64,000 nucleotides of DNA from PNON01 sp963757065 (GTDB lineage Bacteria > Chloroflexota > Anaerolineae > Anaerolineales > Anaerolineaceae), in NCBI GenBank assembly GCA_963757065.1, contig CAVWQC010000005.1, positions 186,001 to 250,000 of the forward strand, in the 5' to 3' direction. A program made the translations under genes and the position numbers. The notes under the pieces are model-generated. The model was not told the DNA's origin, did not search any database, and saw only the letters and a program-made list of their open reading frames with translations. Shown here one piece after another: positions 45,830-55,493 of this stretch (position 1 is the stretch's first letter; the number at the start of each line of letters is the position of its first letter).

Positions 45830-48007
45830 TTAATTCACCTCGATCAATACTGCCTTTACCATGCGGATAAAGTCATAATTGCCAACTGTATCATCGTATT
45901 GCTCGCAGGTTAAAAGTGTCAACCAGGCATTATCTTCATGTTTCATGGTTGCGTACATACTCCGCTTTCCAACCAACCGGTTCTGGCGAACTTCATAGGT
46001 GTACACCTGCCCCCAGGCCTGGATGCGGATCCGATCACCATATTGAAGTGTTTTCAGCTGGTAAAAAGGTCCGGGAAGGTTATTGGAATCCCAGACATGG
46101 GCAGTCAGGACACTGTTACCATCCCAGGTGGGGAAAACGCTGCCCTCCAGCCATCCTGCCTGGTCGTTTAACCACGAGACATCCCAGCTATCACCATTTC
46201 GGGGTACGCCCACTACGGGAAGTTTCACCCCAAGGCTGGGGATTTCCAATTACCAGGTCAGAATAGGAGGTGTATTTTAATTCATCCGGTTGGGCAGGCA
46301 GCCGGGTTACATGACCAGGAGCAAACCCGGTACCTGGCAGGTGTGTGGGTGCACCGGCAATAGTGAAATCCCCGACATAATCCACTTCCCCGCCATTGAG
46401 AGGAAAGTCGAAATAATCCATAATTTGAGAAAGGCCAGTTGCGCAGACATACAGGCGGTAATCATCTTCAACCAGGGCTGTCCCACCATTCACTGTCAGA
46501 GTAGCGGTTAAGGTCGTTGGATCATAGGAGACTGGACCGATAGTCACTGCAAGGTCATCCCCTGCCAGTCCAGCAATACAACCTAGCGTATCGAATACAG
46601 CGTTGGGTCCTCTGCGGACGAGCATATAGCTGGCTGGATTAGTGACATCATCAGCAGTCGCATTGCCGGGTAGATCCTTGACATCCTCGTCGAATAAAAC
46701 GGTCACTTCTGTGATGCTGCTGGTGGTTGTTCCGGTGGGTGTCATACTGACGACAGTTGGACCACTATCTTCACCCAGTCGGGCAATGTTTTCCATGGGA
46801 TCAATGACGAGATCATCTGTGCTCTGAAACCGTCCGCCAACATAGAGATAAGGTCCACTCTGAACGATTGTGAGAACACCCAGGTTGCCGAAATCCTCCA
46901 CACCATGATTGGGAAATGCGCTCCAGGTGCTTGTCAGTGTGTCATATTGAGCGATGTTGTTTAGGTTGGTCACCGCACCATCATTGGTGGATACAAATAC
47001 CCCGCCACCAACATAAAGCATATTTCCAACAGACGCTAATTCATGTATGACGCCACCATTGTTAATTCCATTGTTTCCCAGTGGGTACCATGCATCATCG
47101 GTGATGTTATAGCGGGCAACATGTACCAACGTTGAGATAGCTCCATCATGGGTGCCGTTAAATGGTCCACCCACATAAACATCGTCGCCGATAATTTCGA
47201 GTGTTTCCACGTGACCATTTAAGCCATCATTTGGCAAACCGCTCCAGGTGGATGTAGTCAAATCGTAGCGCGCCATTCCACCCAGGTTTGTTACAGAGAG
47301 ATCGCCGGTATTATCAAAGACACCACTTACATATAGATCTGTGCCATATCGGACAATGTCAGAAGCTGCCAGTCTTCCACCAATCAGCCCGTTATTGGCA
47401 AGGGAGTGCCAGGAACCTCCTCCGGTTGTATCATACCTGATGATAGCATTCTGAAAAAGAACCAACCATGTAGATATCAGTCCCAACCACCAGCATATTT
47501 TGAGCAGTAGTTACCAATCCCGGCTCCAGCAGCCAGGGGGAACCAGGTGCCAGTGGTCAGGTTGTAACGAGCCATATGATCAAGGGCGATGACTGGAGCT
47601 ACGGTCTGGGTAAAATAGCCGGAAATATACAAGTCGTCACCCACCTGCGCAATGCTGCGCACCTGGGGGAAGGGGTTTGCCGGTTCAGTCAAACCGCCAT
47701 TGGAGAGAGGATGCCAGGTATTAGTCACTGTATCGAGCCGGGCAATTGCATTCAGATTTACTACTGCTCCCCCTGCTGATGTGGTGAAAGCTCCGCCAAC
47801 ATAGACATCGGTTCCGACGGGGAAAATCGTATGGACCGTATAATCCAGTCCGCCATCTGGCAATACTGTCCAGGAGCTTGGCAGCATCAATGGTTTGGAG
47901 TTATGATCAGCATTCACCGGTGAATATAAGCCAGCTATCATTAATCCGCAGATCAAACTGGAAATAGTAAAACGGAATACCTCGGATAAGCGAAATTTCC
48001 ACCCCAT
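45830..48007 (-). CDS. Surface protein: beta-propeller repeats, Ig-like domain, LPGTG and C-terminal sortase domain, frameshifted
   Basis: Reassembled, this is a secreted protein of about 720 residues. The signal peptide ends near VNADH. It is followed by about seven propeller-like repeats of the form VGxDVYVGGxF, LNxIARYDTxTxTW and LPNxGLN. Then comes an Ig-like Big_5 domain, and LPGTGFAPGHVTRLPAQP. The sortase domain has H in LTAHV, C in LLTCEQ and R in YDFIRM. Three breaks occur, near 47516, 47455-47459 (T-run on the coding strand) and 46248-46249. Removing one base at each restores DIYMVGSFQNAIIRYDTT and SDLVMEIPSLGV. The last three modules match those of the 34070-38404 protein. Confidence 0.8.
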
Positions 48008-48240
48008 AATCCCTCCCGGCCTTTTTCACACCCACTTAATGTGTTAAGAAAGATTATTTATCATACATTAATTAAACAATTCAAACAAGTAAGCAATTGG
48101 AATGAATTTCACCGTGCTGATGTATTAACACCGGGAGTTATTGACTGATAGATCGAGATAAGGGCGGACATATCATGCCCGAAGGGTACTACACATGCCC
48201 GCCCCAACAAGCTGGAGGAGTAAGGCAAATAAATGGATGG

Positions 48241-48465
48241 TTATAACTTCAGGTATTTCAAAGCCTCATAGACCAGGAAGGCCGGCCACACAATGGCTTT
48301 GAGAAAACCCAGAACGCCCAACCAGAAGGTGGTAGCCTGGCTGATGAAATACACCGCTGCACCAATAAAACCCAGCCCATAGACAGCTCCGGATCCACCG
48401 CGATGGATGATTTTGGTCCGGTCATGATGGTGTTCGTGTTCGTGATAAGTTTGTTCAGTATCCAT
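48241..48465 (-). CDS. Small membrane protein with His-rich N-terminus
   Basis: A 74-residue protein. The first 20 residues contain a His/Glu cluster (HEHEHHHD), and the rest form two hydrophobic helices (GAVYGLGFIGAAVYFIS and a second at 48-65). AAGGAGAAACT before the ATG strongly supports translation. The function is unknown; the His cluster may bind metal. Confidence 0.75.
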   Translation of the reverse strand: MDTEQTYHEHEHHHDRTKIIHRGGSGAVYGLGFIGAAVYFISQATTFWLGVLGFLKAIVWPAFLVYEALKYLKL

Positions 48466-48589
48466 AGTTTCTCCTTATATAAAAAGCAATGCTTTATCTA
48501 ATGTACGCAATCCATTAGGCAAGGTTGCAGGAAGAAGCCCCCCTATAATCCCCCAAATGGCTAAAGACATTTGGAGGGATAGATTTTAG

Positions 48590-48781
48590 GTGGTAAACAT
48601 GGGATCGCCACGCCCTTCGACAGGCTCAGGGCTCGCGAAGACAGGATTATTAAGGAGGGACAGATATTTGGTGGTTAGTCCGGGATTGCAACGTCCATCG
48701 GCAGGCTCGAGGCTCGCGATGACAGTTGGTCCTGCAATTATTATTAAGATTTCTCCGACCTGCGGTCGTCGAAATGACAGG
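48590..48781 (+). repeat. Tandem pair of intergenic repeats plus a third element
   Basis: GGTGGTaaacatGGGATCGC with CGACAGGCTC and GGCTCGCGAagACAGG (48590-48645) recurs about 80 bp later as GGTGGTtagtccGGGATTGC with CGGCAGGCTCG and GGCTCGCGATGACAG (48670-48726). A further element, TTCTCCGACC and GGTCGTCGAAATGACAGG, is at 48750-48781. No gene lies between 48466 and 48790. Confidence 0.6.
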
Positions 48782-48790
48782 ACTTATTTA

Positions 48791-49860
48791 TTACCCAGGA
48801 GAACACTCCCCGCTGAGTTCCAGAGGCAGAGTGATGGTCAGGGTGCACTGGTCATTGCCACGCAGTAATGTCTCCACGTGTTCAATTTTCACCGGCTCAC
48901 CCAGGATCCCTTCCCAAAGGCGTGTGTACCAACCGGCCCCGCAATAACAAAAGGTCGGCGAAAGACTGGAAGGTATTTCATCCAGGAATGGATGTACAAA
49001 TGAGCAGTGGCAGTAAGCCCTGCGTCTTTCTGCAGGTGAAGATGCTTTATCGTAACCATCCGGATCAAACGGATTTTTACGCATATAGAGCACATTATCC
49101 CGGCGAACCGGTTTTTCATACCAGAAATCATCAGTGTACATTTCCCGCAGGATATCATCCAATTCCCCGTTTAAATAGACTTCGCGCAGATGGTCAATGC
49201 GTTCCTGTGGAAAGACATGCGCGCAATTCGCCAATATCCGGCATTTCTTCTCCTGATCGTCGGTTAAGGCATCCAGACGACTGCATGGCACCTGTGATCC
49301 AGGTGGTATATTCCGTAAAGGAAGAATTCGGAGTGATGGATTCGATTCCCTGCATCAAGGTTCCTCGAGCGTCAACACCCAGGAAATGTTCAGCCCCTTC
49401 CCCCAACAAGCGATCCCATTCGTGAAGGACGATCTGCACCTCAGTAATATTCCGTTCAGGTGAGATGGGATCGATCAAATGGTATATCTCGCGGCGGAAT
49501 AGCGAGGTTGTCCAGGCGTGCTGATCGAGGTAATCATACACTCTCAGAACAGTCTCACGAATAGTTTGATGTGGACCTTGATGCAAAGTGCTCAACACCG
49601 GGACCGACTCCAGTATTCGAGTATTGATAGAATCTGTTTCAACCGGACGGGAAACGGGGTAAGCTGCCTCGAGGAGGAAACCATCCTTAACAGCTCCGCC
49701 ATGGAAGATGACCATCGCATCGCCACAAATGAATTCTCCACAGGCTGAGCGTAACGATTCTAAAATGGGTAGTGATCTGTTCCCGGTTGTCCACCCTGGT
49801 TTTGATGAAGGCAATAAGGTGCGAGTCAACACGTTTATAGAAGATAGGTTGATCATTCAT
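48791..49860 (-). CDS. GyrI-like effector-binding protein with Cys-rich C-terminal domain, frameshifted
   Basis: Reassembled, a protein of about 355 residues. The N-terminal half follows the GyrI/AraC effector-binding pattern (FYKRVDSHLIAFIKTRVDN, FHGGAVKDGFLLEAAYPVSRPV, HQGPHQTIRETVLRVYDYL, EVQIVLHEW). The C-terminal half has RRAYCHCSFVHPFLDE, FCYCGAGWYTRLWEGILG and HVETLLRGNDQCTLTI, like small-molecule or V4R-type sensor domains. Breaks lie near 49761 and 49292. One-base removals give THFESLRSACGEF and TTWITVPCSRLDALTDDQ. The start is ATG 49860 after GAGGAAA. No DNA-binding domain is present, so it is probably a ligand-binding protein or an enzyme of unknown reaction. Confidence 0.7.
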
Positions 49861-50113
49861 GGCAATTTCCTCTAAATTCATGCAATTAGAAATTCAAAGA
49901 ATCATCTATTGAAAATTATCACATATATCGAATAAATATCCACCACCCGCAAGTATTATTTACTCCCCAACTGTAGTGGTGAATAACCTCTGCAGGAATC
50001 AACAATGTCCAGAAAAACGAAAATTGCATTCGAATTATTCGTAATGAGAATCAATTCCTGCTATTCAAATTCATTAAATATGCTATATTATTTACATAAT
50101 CGTCAGGGGTAAA

Positions 50114-51338
50114 ATGCTCAACCGTCTGCTCTCCAACCGTCTTACCGTCGTCAACCTGGTAGCCCTGCTGCTTATCGGAGCAGTCGCAGGGCGAATGCTG
50201 CCATTCTATGTCGGTACATCCAAGGCCGGAGCGATGATCGCCTTGCTGGCGGCTTATTTACTGCTCTTTGCAACCCGGGGATTGGTCACACGTTGGCTGG
50301 GCAGCCAGTATTTTCACCTTTATGCCACCCTGCAAATGGGTCTTACATTGATCATGATGACTGCCATCTTTCTGGATGATGTCCCGCTGGATTTCTTTGC
50401 GCTTTTACTGGTGCCTATTTGTATGCAAGCGATGTGGTATCTTCCAGAAAATCAGGGAATGATCTGGGTCGGTGTCCTGGGTTTTATCACAGCCGGCCTT
50501 TTGACATCCTATTTCGTAGTATATGAACACAGCTGGGAAGGGGTCGGGTACAGTCTGGGTTACGTATCGATCTTTGTACTGGTCGCCATCTTCAGTTCCG
50601 TTACCCGCCGAGCAGATGAAGCCCGGAACCAGACCCAGATGCTGCTGCAAGAATTACAGGCTGCCAACGCCAAGCTGGAAGAATACTCCATGCAGGTGGA
50701 GCAGTTGGCGATTGTGGAAGAACGCAGCCGCCTGGCACGTGAATTACACGACTCGGTCTCGCAGACCATCTTCAGTCTCACGCTCACGGCCCAAGCTGCC
50801 AGGCTGCTTTTAGATCGCGATCCTTCCCGGGTTCCACAGGAGCTGGACCGACTCCAAACTCTCAGCAGGAATGCACTTGCGGAGATGCGGACACTCATTC
50901 AGCAGAATAAACCTGTCGAAATTGATGAGCTTGACCTGGCCGGGATGCTGCGTAAGCACGTCGAAGAACGAAATACCATGGACGGATTGACTGTCCACCT
51001 GGAGATACTCGGAGATCATTCGCTGACTGAGGCATTAAAAAGCGGCCTCTTCAGGATCGCACAAGAGGCATTGAACAATATCATCAAACATGCTGAGGTA
51101 AAGGAAGCCTGGCTGACCCTTGATCTGAGCGGCAACCCGTTGCAATTATGCATTCAAGATCACGGTACCGGATTTGACCCTGCCGACTATACAGGTAACC
51201 CGGAACATTTGGGTCTTGAAGGTATGCAAGAGACGAGTCAAGTCACTGGGCGGGAAGATCAAAATTACATCTGCACCCGGGGCAGGTACGATGGTGGATG
51301 TCCAGGTTCCACTGCCAGAGGAGGAATTTCATGGCTGA
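50114..51338 (+). CDS. NarL-type sensor histidine kinase, frameshifted near the end
   Basis: A sensor kinase of about 407 residues with five or six N-terminal membrane helices, a coiled linker, a HisKA_3 dimerisation domain (ARELHDSVSQTIFSL, phospho-accepting His) and an ATPase domain (FRIAQEALNNIIKHA, DHGTGFDP, LGLEGMQE). The frame breaks near 51233, where GAGACGAG should read GAGCGAG; removing the A gives ERVKSLGGKIKITSAPGAGT and a stop at 51338. That places the end 8 bp inside the response regulator gene, so the two are translationally coupled. Otherwise the frame would end at 51358 with an abnormal tail. Confidence 0.88.
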
Positions 51339-51993
51339 AACGAAAAGGATCAAAGTAATGCTGGTGGATGATCATGCCATTGTGCGGCAGGGACTGCGTA
51401 CATACCTTGAACTGGTGGACGATTTTGAGATCGTCGGCGAAGCCCCCAACGGTATGATCGCAGTAGAGAGGGCTGCTGCTCTGGAACCGGATGTCATCCT
51501 TATGGACCTGGTGATGCCGGATATGGACGGTATTTCTGCCACCCGCAAGTTGAAGGAAAATGGCTCCAAGGCGCGGATCATCGTCCTGACCTCGTTTGCT
51601 GAAGATTCCAAAGTCATACCGGCAATCCAGGCTGGAGCCACCAGTTTTCTGCTCAAAGATGTTACCCCGGGGGATCTATGTGAAGCAGTCCGAGCTGCGT
51701 ACAATGGAGAAGCCCGACTGCACCCATCGGTTGCCCGTAAACTCATGGACCAGGTCATGCCGCAGCCTGTCTCACGCACTCATGAACGAAAGGTGACCAT
51801 TACAGTCAGGGAAATGGAAGTCTTGAGATTGATTGCAGCCGGAATGAACAATAAACAGATCGCATCAAGGTTGGTCATCAGTGAGAAGACCGTGAAAACG
51901 CACGTCAGTGCTTTGCTGTCCAAGCTTAACCTGGCAGACCGGACTCAACTGGCGATCTATGCGGTCAAGCAGGGATACAGCAATACAGATTAG
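51331..51993 (+). CDS. NarL/FixJ-family response regulator
   Basis: A 220-residue DNA-binding response regulator. The receiver domain has the acidic pair VDDH (13-15), phospho-acceptor D59 in LMDLVMPD, the switch T in VLTSF and K in LLKD. The C-terminal LuxR-type helix-turn-helix reads TVREMEVLRLIAAGMNNKQIA and SEKTVKTHVSALLSKL. The ATG at 51331 overlaps the end of the kinase gene and is preferred to an upstream in-frame start at 51298. It is the cognate partner of the upstream kinase and is followed by a terminator. Confidence 0.95.
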   Translation: MAETKRIKVMLVDDHAIVRQGLRTYLELVDDFEIVGEAPNGMIAVERAAALEPDVILMDLVMPDMDGISATRKLKENGSKARIIVLTSFAEDSKVIPAIQAGATSFLLKDVTPGDLCEAVRAAYNGEARLHPSVARKLMDQVMPQPVSRTHERKVTITVREMEVLRLIAAGMNNKQIASRLVISEKTVKTHVSALLSKLNLADRTQLAIYAVKQGYSNTD

Positions 51994-52027
51994 GTCTAGG
52001 TCTTAAGTCTTATCTTCTACATCTCCC

Positions 52028-52053
52028 GACCGATCGAAAAGATCGGTCTTTTT
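52028..52053 (+). terminator. Terminator of the two-component operon
   Basis: GACCGATC pairs with GATCGGTC around GAAAA and is followed by TTTTT. Confidence 0.9.
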
Positions 52054-52152
52054 ATATTCATATCTCATTCTCCCGGTCGATGGAAATAGAGCAGGACAAC
52101 CGTATATTGATACCGACAGATGGAAACTAACAGAAAGAAAGGCAAGGAAAAA

Positions 52153-52371
52153 ATGTGTGATTACCAAACAGTTTATAAAGTCAGTGGAATGCTCCAGGCC
52201 ATGTACATACGCTCAGGACTTGAAAATGCAGGAATACCCTCAAAGGTAGCCAATTCTCAAAACGAACCCGGACTTAGCATCCTCGTTCCGACAAACAAGC
52301 TATTCGAAGCTGAGAACATCCTGTACCCGATCAAGCGGACTGCAGAGTTACTCGTCGCCCGGCGGAATTAA
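52153..52371 (+). CDS. DUF2007-like small signal-transducing protein
   Basis: A 72-residue soluble protein from ATG 52153, which has AAGGAAAAA before it. The pattern of a short strand, LQAMYIRSGLENAGIPSKVAN, ILVPTNKLFEAENIL matches DUF2007 proteins. These are small ferredoxin-like-fold proteins of unknown function, sometimes near PII-like signalling. An upstream ATG at 52120 adds a lysine-rich tail unlike the family. It lies between the two-component operon and an acyltransferase. Confidence 0.7.
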   Translation: MCDYQTVYKVSGMLQAMYIRSGLENAGIPSKVANSQNEPGLSILVPTNKLFEAENILYPIKRTAELLVARRN

Positions 52372-52419
52372 TCCGGTTATCCGGAAATTAACAATTCATT
52401 TTTTGAAAGGAAAAATAAA

Positions 52420-53631
52420 ATGATCACAAGCAAATCTTACCAAACAGGCAGTCTGGCGAAATTAGATAGCAGTACTATCGCCAAAACAGCTGTTTTATCA
52501 CGGACAGCATATATCGACATACTCCGTTTTGTCCTCATCATCCTGGTGATAGCAGTGCACGCTGCAGTTACTTATGGCTCCATCGGGGACTGGACGTATG
52601 AAGATCCCAGGCAGGATGAGTTATCCGGTATCGTACTCTCCTTCCTGGTGTTTTACAGCCAGGCTTTCTTTATGGCGCTGCTCTTCTTCTTTGCCGGGTA
52701 CTTTACTCCCGGTTCAGTGGACCGCAAAGGATGGGGTGGATTCTGGAAGGATCGCTTCCTGCGCCTGGGCATTCCTCTAGTTGCTTATACCTGGTTCCTT
52801 GGCAGTATCCCCAACTATATTGATGCTGCAACCAACGAAAGTTATCACCTCGGCTTCTGGAACTTTTTTTCATACTATTTCCGGCACCCGGATGAAGGTC
52901 CGACCTGGTTCCTGTTTGCCCTGTTGGTTTTCAGCGTTGGTTACTTCGTCTGCCGTGAAGCCGGAAAGCGATTGCTGGTGAACAATACCTGGATGAAGAA
53001 GCTTGCTGCACCCGGTAATTTGACTCTCATCACCGCAGCTGCTTTCTTATCCATCGCCTTATTCCTGGTTGCACAATTCGTCAGTGTGGACAAAGCAGTA
53101 GATATCTTTGGGATATTCTCCATGAGGCTGGCATTTTTTCCCTCTTACATCCTTTTCTTCATCGCCGGCATACTTGCCTTCCGCAGCAATTGGATGGAAC
53201 AATTCGATGCGAAAGTACAACGCTTCTGGAATTGGATGTCCCTTGGTCTTCTCATTGCCCTGCCGATCCTGCTGTTTGGCGGCGGAGCTGCAGACGGCAA
53301 GATTAGTTTATTCCTGGGCGGCCGAAATATATGGGCATTCTTAACCAGCACCTGGTTAAGCTTCACCTGCATCTCATTCAGTGTAACATTGACACTCTGG
53401 CTGCGAAACCGAACTGCTACAATATCAAAATTGGCTGCAGTGGTTGGAAAAGCGAACTTTGGAGCTTATTTCATCCACCCACTCATCCTTGTACCGATCA
53501 CTTATGCCATCAGTTTCATCACCCTGCCCGGAATGCTCAAATTCGTGATTGCAACGGCCACCACAGTTCCCCTGACCTATTTGCTGGCTGATGTGCTCCG
53601 CCGTATCCCCGGCTTGAACAAAATTTTCTAA
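52420..53631 (+). CDS. Acyltransferase 3 family membrane protein
   Basis: A 403-residue integral membrane O-acyltransferase with about ten hydrophobic segments. Family features are the N-terminal R-x10-H pattern (AYIDILRFVLIILVIAVHA, with the catalytic-type His), the FFFAGYF stretch and FLRLGIPL. Such proteins transfer acetyl or succinyl groups to surface polysaccharides, peptidoglycan or lipids. No polysaccharide genes are adjacent, so the substrate is unknown. AAAGGAAAAA precedes the ATG. Confidence 0.88.
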   Translation: MITSKSYQTGSLAKLDSSTIAKTAVLSRTAYIDILRFVLIILVIAVHAAVTYGSIGDWTYEDPRQDELSGIVLSFLVFYSQAFFMALLFFFAGYFTPGSVDRKGWGGFWKDRFLRLGIPLVAYTWFLGSIPNYIDAATNESYHLGFWNFFSYYFRHPDEGPTWFLFALLVFSVGYFVCREAGKRLLVNNTWMKKLAAPGNLTLITAAAFLSIALFLVAQFVSVDKAVDIFGIFSMRLAFFPSYILFFIAGILAFRSNWMEQFDAKVQRFWNWMSLGLLIALPILLFGGGAADGKISLFLGGRNIWAFLTSTWLSFTCISFSVTLTLWLRNRTATISKLAAVVGKANFGAYFIHPLILVPITYAISFITLPGMLKFVIATATTVPLTYLLADVLRRIPGLNKIF

Positions 53632-53658
53632 TCCTTCTCTTCCAGTTGTACACCAATA

Positions 53659-53694
53659 AAAAGACCGCACCAGATGTCACTGGTGCGGTCTTTT
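53659..53694. terminator. Bidirectional terminator after the acyltransferase gene
   Basis: A 15-bp perfect stem starting AAAAGACCGCACCAG encloses the loop ATGTCA and ends in TTTT. It separates convergent genes. Confidence 0.92.
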
Positions 53695-53734
53695 ATTTTC
53701 AGATCGAAAGCCAAGTCATTTAACTGATCATCCT

Positions 53735-54376
53735 TTATACAACCCATCCATATTCACTCCTGACATGATGTGCAGTAAAGGAGCGCTGATCTAAAAGTGA
53801 AAGGCTTTGTACCATTTCCGGGGATAAAAGAGGAATGGCTTTGAGAGTGTATAGATGCTTTTCAATGACATCAACGGCGTGATCATCCACCAGCCAACTC
53901 AAGTGATCAAAGACCTTCAGGTGCACCGGTCGAGTGTAGCCCCGCAAGGTCTTCAAACGATCCATATTGAAATACACTTCAAAATAGGACATGACCAGTT
54001 CCCGCAGCGATTTATAGATCGGCTCGCGGTAACGCAAACCGATAAAATTGGATTTAGCAACACAGCCCCAGCGGTTGTGCTGTTTGAACAATGCCAGGAT
54101 GTGGTCATCATCCGTACCGGGTTGAGGAAGCAGGTCGATGATCTGGGCGGGGAAACCCAAACGGTTCAGCATGGCGGCAGCGAACAATCCGCCATCCAGA
54201 CAGTGACCCTGACGCTCGCGCAACACGTTGATCACGCTGCGATTATTCCCGGTGGAAGGATACTGGACTGTATCCAGAAACAGGGAAATTTTATTGGGGG
54301 AATCCAATCCATCCACTACCTGTTTTTCTGCGGGTGTAAGAAGGGAATTGAAGCGGGTATATTGATCGACTTTCAT
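53735..54376 (-). CDS. Transglutaminase-like fold protein
   Basis: A 213-residue soluble protein. RERQGHCLDGGLFAAAMLNRLGF (C59), DDHILALF (H92) and a following polar residue in VAKSNF resemble the Cys-His-Asp/Asn arrangement of transglutaminase-like cysteine hydrolases. The C-terminal part is specific to this protein. No signal peptide is present, so it acts in the cytoplasm if active. The assignment rests on spacing and local pattern only. Confidence 0.6.
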   Translation of the reverse strand: MKVDQYTRFNSLLTPAEKQVVDGLDSPNKISLFLDTVQYPSTGNNRSVINVLRERQGHCLDGGLFAAAMLNRLGFPAQIIDLLPQPGTDDDHILALFKQHNRWGCVAKSNFIGLRYREPIYKSLRELVMSYFEVYFNMDRLKTLRGYTRPVHLKVFDHLSWLVDDHAVDVIEKHLYTLKAIPLLSPEMVQSLSLLDQRSFTAHHVRSEYGWVV

Positions 54377-54454
54377 AAGGCTTACCCTTATTTTTATTAA
54401 AAACGATGATTGATTTTTGAATGCATTCCGATTTGAAGTGGAATATTAGTTGAA

Positions 54455-55300
54455 TTATTCCGGGTCGCAGGCTTTTAGATCGAGATTCACCTGGGACCGG
54501 ATGAGGGAATCCAGCAACGATTTTTCCACCCGGGAGGTGAGGTCGATGCTCAGGGGGGTCACCGATACCATCCGTGCTATCCGTAAGGCAAAAATATCCG
54601 AATCGGGATCAATTTCTTCCCCTTCGTAACTGATCACATACTTGAGCGGGTTCGGTTCATCCCAATGTTCCCGTTTCTTTAACTGTAGATGGTAGTAAGG
54701 GTTATGGGCAACCCGGGTGATGCACCAGGGGGTACTGCTATCTGCATTATCAGGTATCTCCACTTTTAAAACATCCACATCAGCGGGCATCTTCTTTTCC
54801 AGGAGGACCTTGGCAAAGATTGTAGTGAAATACTTTGCCCCAGAGAAGTCGATGTCGCGGGAATAAGTAAGGTTATAACTTTCCGGTGTTTGCAGGGATA
54901 ATGCCAGCCCGGGGATTCCGAAGGCGGCAGCTTCCAGGGCTGCTCCGACTGTGCCTGAAACAGTTGTTCCTGAACCTACATTTTCACCATAATTAATTCC
55001 TGAGACGACCAGATCCGGACGGCTGGGGCATACTTCCATAATTCCGTGGGCAATCGTTTGGGCAGGTGTGCCATTGACCCCATAGACTGTCCATTCTTTG
55101 CCATGAACATTGAGGGTTTGCGGAATGATCACCCCATCAGAAGTGGCTGGATGGCTTCTTCCAGCCCCTGAATATTGATCAAGAGGTGCAACTACCGAGA
55201 CATAACCAAGGCAGGAGAGGGCTTCGGCTGCGGCCCACAATCCTGGAGATTGGATTCCGTCATCATTGGTTAATAGAATTTGTATAGGTGTATTGTTCAT
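54455..55300 (-). CDS. surE: 5'/3'-nucleotidase SurE
   Basis: A 281-residue SurE nucleotidase, which removes phosphate from nucleoside monophosphates and is linked to stress survival. The metal-binding LLTNDDGI lies at the N-terminus, followed by VVAPLDQYSGAGRS, VNGTPAQ, DLVVSGINYGENVG and the SGTVGAALEA helix. The length fits the family (250-280). ATG 55300 is preferred to the in-frame TTG at 55312. It is next to the tRNA-Arg gene on the same strand with a terminator between. Confidence 0.93.
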   Translation of the reverse strand: MNNTPIQILLTNDDGIQSPGLWAAAEALSCLGYVSVVAPLDQYSGAGRSHPATSDGVIIPQTLNVHGKEWTVYGVNGTPAQTIAHGIMEVCPSRPDLVVSGINYGENVGSGTTVSGTVGAALEAAAFGIPGLALSLQTPESYNLTYSRDIDFSGAKYFTTIFAKVLLEKKMPADVDVLKVEIPDNADSSTPWCITRVAHNPYYHLQLKKREHWDEPNPLKYVISYEGEEIDPDSDIFALRIARMVSVTPLSIDLTSRVEKSLLDSLIRSQVNLDLKACDPE

Positions 55301-55319
55301 TATTTGTCCCAACTAATTG

Positions 55320-55345
55320 AAATGGAGCGGGAAACCGCTCCATTT
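55320..55345. terminator. Terminator between tRNA-Arg and surE
   Basis: AAATGGAGCGG pairs perfectly with CCGCTCCATTT around GAAA. It probably ends the tRNA transcript. The T-run is better on the plus strand (TTTTTG), so direction is uncertain. Confidence 0.7.
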
Positions 55346-55350
55346 TTGTG

Positions 55351-55423
55351 TGCCCTCGGGGCGACTCGAACGCCCAACCTACTGCTCCGCAAGCAGGCGC
55401 TCTATCCATTGAGCTACGGGGGC
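55351..55423 (-). tRNA. tRNA-Arg (anticodon GCG)
   Basis: Read on the minus strand, a full cloverleaf is present: acceptor GCCCCCG/CGAGGGC with one C-A mismatch, D-stem GCTC/GAGC, anticodon loop TTGCGGA, and T-stem GGGCG/CGCCC with loop TTCGAGT. The anticodon GCG reads CGC/CGU arginine codons. CCA is not encoded. Confidence 0.93.
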
Positions 55424-55493
55424 AAGGCTTTTTAGCGTTTCGATTCTACTCCAGTTGAAGGGTATGGTCAAGGAAAACATCACACGGTCAGGT

